Below are positions 6,409 through 8,936 of a stretch of DNA of 8,936 nucleotides, piece by piece. The stretch covers positions 1 through 8,936 of the forward strand of contig DATCOZ010000304.1 in the NCBI GenBank assembly GCA_036564345.1, written 5' to 3'. The notes under the pieces are model-generated. The model was given only the letters and a program-made list of their open reading frames with translations. It had not been told where the DNA came from and searched no databases. The position numbers were made by a program, and so were the translations under genes. Numbering within the stretch: position 1 is the stretch's first letter; each line of letters opens with the position of its first letter. The stretch comes from UBA6019 sp036564345 (GTDB lineage: Bacteria > Chloroflexota > Dormibacteria > Dormibacterales > Dormibacteraceae).

Positions 6409-7731
6409 ATGGGACGGATCAGCGTGCTGCTGGCCGACGACAGCCTGATCGTGCGTGAGGGCCTACGCGCGCTGCTGGGTGTGACGGCTGACCTGGACGT
6501 CGTCGGCGTGGCCGGCGACTACGAGGAGTTGGTCGCGCGCGCAGAGGAGCTCGCACCACAGGTGATCGTCAGCGACATCCGCATGCCGCCAACGTTCCAG
6601 CGCGAAGGGATTGATGCCGCTCGGCTCGTGCGCAAGCGCCACCCCGGCACCGGGATCGTGATCCTCTCTCAATTCGACGATCCGGCATACGCGGTCTCTC
6701 TTCTCAGCGAAGGCGCGGCCGGATGCGCCTACCTGCTCAAGGACCGGGTCGCGGAGGGTGATCAGCTGGCGCGGGCCATCCGTACGGTGAGCGCCGGCGG
6801 CTCGGTGCTCGACCCTAAGGTGGTGGAGGCGCTCGTCCGGCCGGCGGGCGAGCGTGACCTGTCGCCGGCTGAGGAGGAGCTGCTGCGCATGGTGGCCGAG
6901 GGCAAGCCGATCAAGGCCATCGCGGTGACTCGCCGGACTACCGCTGCTGACGCCGCGGACTCGGTCGAGCAGCTCTTCCTCAAGCTGGCGCAGCAGGCGA
7001 GCGGAGGCGGCGAGTCGGCCTTGCGCAACCTACGCGTGCTGCACTCGGCCATCGTCGAACGCGAGGAGCAGGGACAGACTCTCAGCCGTCTGTTGCCCGG
7101 CGGTATCGCGGACCGGCTGCGCCGAGGCGGGGGCGGGATCGGTGAGACCGAGCGACTGGTCGTCACTGTATTGATGTCCGACGTGCGCGACTACTCGGCG
7201 ATCGCTGAGGTCTCCGACCCGAGCCGCCTGGCGGGTCAGTTGAAAGAGCATCGCACCATCGCCAGCGACGCGGTCCTGGCCGAGCATGGCACCGTCATGC
7301 AGTTTGTGGGCGACGCGGTCATGGCGGTGTTCGGAGCGCCCGAGCTACAGCCCGACCACGCCGACCGCGCGCTCCGCGCCGCCAATGCCATGCACAGCGC
7401 CCAGTCGGAGTTGAACCGCCGGTGGGAGACGGCGGGACTGCCACCCTTCGAGCTCGGCGTCGGCCTATCGACCGGACTCGTGGCCGCGGCGCTTATCGGC
7501 AGCAAGGAGCGTATGGAGTATTCGCTGGTCGGCGACGCTGTAAACCTCGCGCAGCGCCTCCAGCAGCTTGCTTCTTGTGGCCAGACCGTTCTCAGTGAGG
7601 CCACCTTCGCGGCATTGAGCCGCTCCCCTCAGGCTGAGCAGATCGGCCCGGCTCCCGTCAAGGGCCGCCGGGGTCTCGTCACGGCCTTTCGGGTTCCCGC
7701 TCCTCCGCCAGGTAGAGGAGGGTCGCCTTGA
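6409..7731 (+). CDS. Response regulator fused to class III adenylate/guanylate cyclase, with a degenerate LuxR-type HTH between
   Basis: A 440-residue cytoplasmic signalling enzyme predicted to make a cyclic nucleotide under phosphorylation control. Residues 4-127 are a receiver with acidic pair D10/D11, phospho-acceptor D56 ('SDIRMPP'), S87 and K111 ('LLKDRV'). Residues about 150-195 align without gaps to the HTH of the neighbouring LuxR regulator but have lost its DNA-contact residues. Residues about 204-240 form a helical linker ('SALRNLRVLHSAIVEREEQ', then 'LLPGGIADRL'). Residues about 250-428 are the cyclase: metal-binding D258 and D302 (44 apart, as in mammalian cyclases), transition-state N379 and R383. 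The purine-selecting positions are Q298 and S372 instead of the usual Lys and Asp/Thr. ATG 6409 is chosen because the receiver's first strand begins at once; a GTG at 6358 would add 17 residues before it. No clear Shine-Dalgarno site or -10 box is seen. The gene is divergent from the cNMP-binding gene, and its 3' end overlaps the next gene by 53 bp. Confidence 0.93.
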   Translation: MGRISVLLADDSLIVREGLRALLGVTADLDVVGVAGDYEELVARAEELAPQVIVSDIRMPPTFQREGIDAARLVRKRHPGTGIVILSQFDDPAYAVSLLSEGAAGCAYLLKDRVAEGDQLARAIRTVSAGGSVLDPKVVEALVRPAGERDLSPAEEELLRMVAEGKPIKAIAVTRRTTAADAADSVEQLFLKLAQQASGGGESALRNLRVLHSAIVEREEQGQTLSRLLPGGIADRLRRGGGGIGETERLVVTVLMSDVRDYSAIAEVSDPSRLAGQLKEHRTIASDAVLAEHGTVMQFVGDAVMAVFGAPELQPDHADRALRAANAMHSAQSELNRRWETAGLPPFELGVGLSTGLVAAALIGSKERMEYSLVGDAVNLAQRLQQLASCGQTVLSEATFAALSRSPQAEQIGPAPVKGRRGLVTAFRVPAPPPGRGGSP

Positions 7732-8359
7732 CGCGGCGATGCACCGCAGGCTCCTCGCTCAGCGCAAGCTTGGAGAAAATCGAGTTGATGTGCTTCTCGA
7801 CCGCCCGCTCGGTGAGGTGGAGGGTCTCGGCGATGGCGGCGTTGTTCTTGCCCTGGGCCACCGCGGCCAGAACCTCGCGCTCCCGCGGCGTCAGATCGGC
7901 CAGCGCCGAGCGTTTGTGCCGGGCGCGGGCGGCGATGAGGTTCTCGACCACCTTAGCGTCGATCACAGAGCCGCCGCGTGCGACCTCGCGGATCGCGTTG
8001 ACGAGCTGGTCCAGATCCGACACGCGCTCTTTCAGCAAGTAACCGCGCCCGGTGGCGCCTTTGTCGAGGAGAGCCAGGGCGTACTCGGCGTCAGCGTACT
8101 GGCTGAGCACCACGACGCCGATCGATGGCGCCTTCTCACGCAGCTCCTCTGCCATCCGGATGCCTTCATCGGTGTTGGTGGGTGGCATCCTGATGTCGGT
8201 CAGGACGACGTCGGGCCGATTTTGCTCGATCGCCGCGCGCAACGACTCCAGGTCGGAGCACGCCGCTATCACCTCGACCTCGTCGACGGACGCGAGAAGC
8301 TCCCGGATTCCTTCGCGGACGATGAAGCTATCATCGGCCACCACCACCCTGATCGGCAT
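7679..8359 (-). CDS. NarL/LuxR-family DNA-binding response regulator
   Basis: A 226-residue transcription factor of standard length. The receiver has D9/D10, phospho-acceptor D55 in 'LTDIRMPP', S86 and K110 ('LLKERV'). The LuxR/GerE HTH spans about 153-218, with 'LTPREREVLAAVAQGKNNAAIA' helices leading into the recognition-helix block 'TERAVEKHINSIFSKL', all canonical, so DNA binding should be intact. The receiver resembles that of the adjacent cyclase protein at roughly half of positions by eye, including the same 'PPT..EG' insertion, which points to a shared recent ancestor. The partner kinase is not in the window. The gene converges on the cyclase gene with 53 bp of 3' overlap, leaving no room for an intergenic terminator between them. 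The ATG at 8359 has no Shine-Dalgarno site but has a -10-like box 7 nt upstream, so the mRNA is probably leaderless. Targets are unknown; the divergent spacers here are reasonable candidates. Confidence 0.95.
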   Translation of the reverse strand: MPIRVVVADDSFIVREGIRELLASVDEVEVIAACSDLESLRAAIEQNRPDVVLTDIRMPPTNTDEGIRMAEELREKAPSIGVVVLSQYADAEYALALLDKGATGRGYLLKERVSDLDQLVNAIREVARGGSVIDAKVVENLIAARARHKRSALADLTPREREVLAAVAQGKNNAAIAETLHLTERAVEKHINSIFSKLALSEEPAVHRRVKATLLYLAEEREPERP

Positions 8360-8366
8360 CGCGCCA

Positions 8367-8372
8367 AGGATA
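8367..8372 (-). promoter_or_regulatory. -10 box for a probable leaderless LuxR regulator mRNA
   Basis: Minus strand TATCCT (8372-8367) fits TANNNT and ends 7 nt before the ATG at 8359, so transcription would start at or next to the start codon. No Shine-Dalgarno sequence precedes the ATG and no convincing -35 was found, both usual for leaderless genes in high-GC Gram-positive-type bacteria. Confidence 0.5.
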
Positions 8373-8408
8373 GGGCTGGCCCCACCAATCGGCGTGGTGC
8401 AGGCACCC

Positions 8409-8437
8409 TTGGGCGTGCGCGCTACGCGGGCTAACCT
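8409..8437 (+). promoter_or_regulatory. Candidate promoter for the stand-alone receiver gene
   Basis: Plus strand TTGGGC (8409-8414), a 17-nt spacer and TAACCT (8432-8437). The predicted start near 8444 leaves a leader of only about 5 nt before the ATG at 8449. Just upstream is an imperfect palindrome GGTGC-AG-GCACC (8396-8407) that could be an operator shared with the divergent LuxR gene. The -35 match is only 3 of 6. Confidence 0.35.
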
Positions 8438-8448
8438 GCGATAGAGGC

Positions 8449-8844
8449 ATGGCCGTGAAGGTGTTGATCGTCGACGACCAGAAGGCGTTTCGCGTCGCGG
8501 CGCGCGAGGTCGTAAACGTGACGCAGGGCTTCGAGGTCGTGGGCGAGGCCGAGACCGGCGATGACTCGATCCTGGCGGCCAGACGCCTACACCCTGACCT
8601 CGTCCTGATGGACGTCAACCTGCCTGGCATCGACGGCCTCGAGGCGAGCCGCCGAATAAAAGCGGAGCAGCCGGAGGTCGTCGTCCTACTTCTTTCCACT
8701 TACGACCGGGAGGATTTCGCGACCCGGATCGCGGGATCTGGAGCCAGCGCCTTCATCGCCAAAGCGTCTTTCGGACCGCACAGTCTCTCAGATGTCTGGC
8801 TCAAGTCCAGTAACAGACTCGACAGGGAAGGTGATGCTTTCTAG
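8449..8844 (+). CDS. Single-domain response regulator (stand-alone receiver)
   Basis: A 131-residue protein made of one receiver domain. It has acidic pair D9/D10, phospho-acceptor D55 in 'VLMDVNLPGIDG', S83 ('LLLST') and K105 ('FIAKASFGP'), so phosphorylation chemistry should be intact. The last ~26 residues ('SFGPHSLSDVW' onward) complete the fold loosely and carry no recognisable DNA-binding or enzymatic output domain. Such proteins act by binding partners or by passing phosphate on (CheY- or Spo0F-like). The sequence is only distantly like the other two receivers here: it lacks their 'PPT..EG' insertion. The ATG at 8449 is preceded by AGAGG almost touching it, a poor Shine-Dalgarno spacing; near-leaderless expression is possible. 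The TAG at 8842 ends the frame cleanly, and no HTH coding remnant is visible after it within the window. Confidence 0.9.
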   Translation: MAVKVLIVDDQKAFRVAAREVVNVTQGFEVVGEAETGDDSILAARRLHPDLVLMDVNLPGIDGLEASRRIKAEQPEVVVLLLSTYDREDFATRIAGSGASAFIAKASFGPHSLSDVWLKSSNRLDREGDAF

Positions 8845-8936
8845 AGTCCTATGTTCGAGGCTGAGCGTTAGGAGCTGTGTGATGTGGTGTGGCGAGGGCC
8901 TCTGATCAGAACCACGCTCACGGCTACGAACCAGAC
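8845..8936. other. Non-coding tail with small palindromes, no gene seen
   Basis: The last 92 bp hold no supported gene; the only starts I found open frames of a few codons. A perfect 10-bp palindrome TCTGATCAGA lies at 8901-8910, next to the near-palindrome GAGGGCCTC (8894-8902). There is no stem followed by a T-run, so a terminator for the receiver gene is not supported. It may be the upstream region of a gene beyond the window. Confidence 0.4.

Noticed and set aside
7739..8434. 231-codon plus-strand open frame opposite the LuxR regulator
   Set aside because: It is a shadow frame of a gene with complete receiver and HTH motifs; the translated product has no family features.
8901..8910. TCTGATCAGA palindrome as a terminator or operator
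   Set aside because: A single 10-bp palindrome with no loop, no T-run and no identified promoter nearby is too little to assign a role.

Overview
The window is high-GC DNA that is almost fully coding. The compact operon, actinobacterial-style NarL/LuxR receivers (with the 'DIRMPPT..EG' and 'LLK-[DE]-RV' signatures) and near-leaderless starts suggest a soil bacterium of the Actinomycetota or a neighbouring high-GC lineage such as Chloroflexota/Dormibacterota. No rRNA, tRNA, mobile element or CRISPR array is visible, so the phylum is an inference.

Left part (1-6262, all minus strand, read right to left): one operon of four genes. It starts with a soluble protein made of an unrecognised ~225-residue N-terminal region and a C-terminal cyclic-nucleotide-binding domain (6262-5270). 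Next come a MacB/LolD-type ABC ATPase (5270-4557), a 932-residue double-FtsX permease (4560-1762) and a second, clearly paralogous permease (1737 to beyond base 1, so its C-terminus is outside the window). The first three genes are joined by 1-nt and 4-nt stop/start overlaps and the fourth follows after 24 nt.

Right part (6409-8844): three response-regulator genes. The first (plus strand, divergent from the operon) is a fusion of a receiver, a decayed LuxR-type helix-turn-helix and a class III nucleotide cyclase. The second (minus strand) is a complete NarL/LuxR regulator whose 3' end overlaps that of the cyclase gene by 53 bp and whose sequence is closely related to the cyclase's first half. 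The third (plus strand, divergent from the second) is a stand-alone receiver. No histidine kinase is present.

Working model (inference): an unseen kinase phosphorylates the receiver-cyclase, changing cyclic nucleotide output. The divergently encoded cyclic-nucleotide-binding protein senses that nucleotide and acts on, or together with, the co-transcribed ABC system. The 146-bp divergent spacer carries an 8-bp inverted repeat with arms 21 bp apart, just upstream of a candidate operon promoter. This cyclase / cNMP-sensor / tandem-permease arrangement is the most interesting content of the window.
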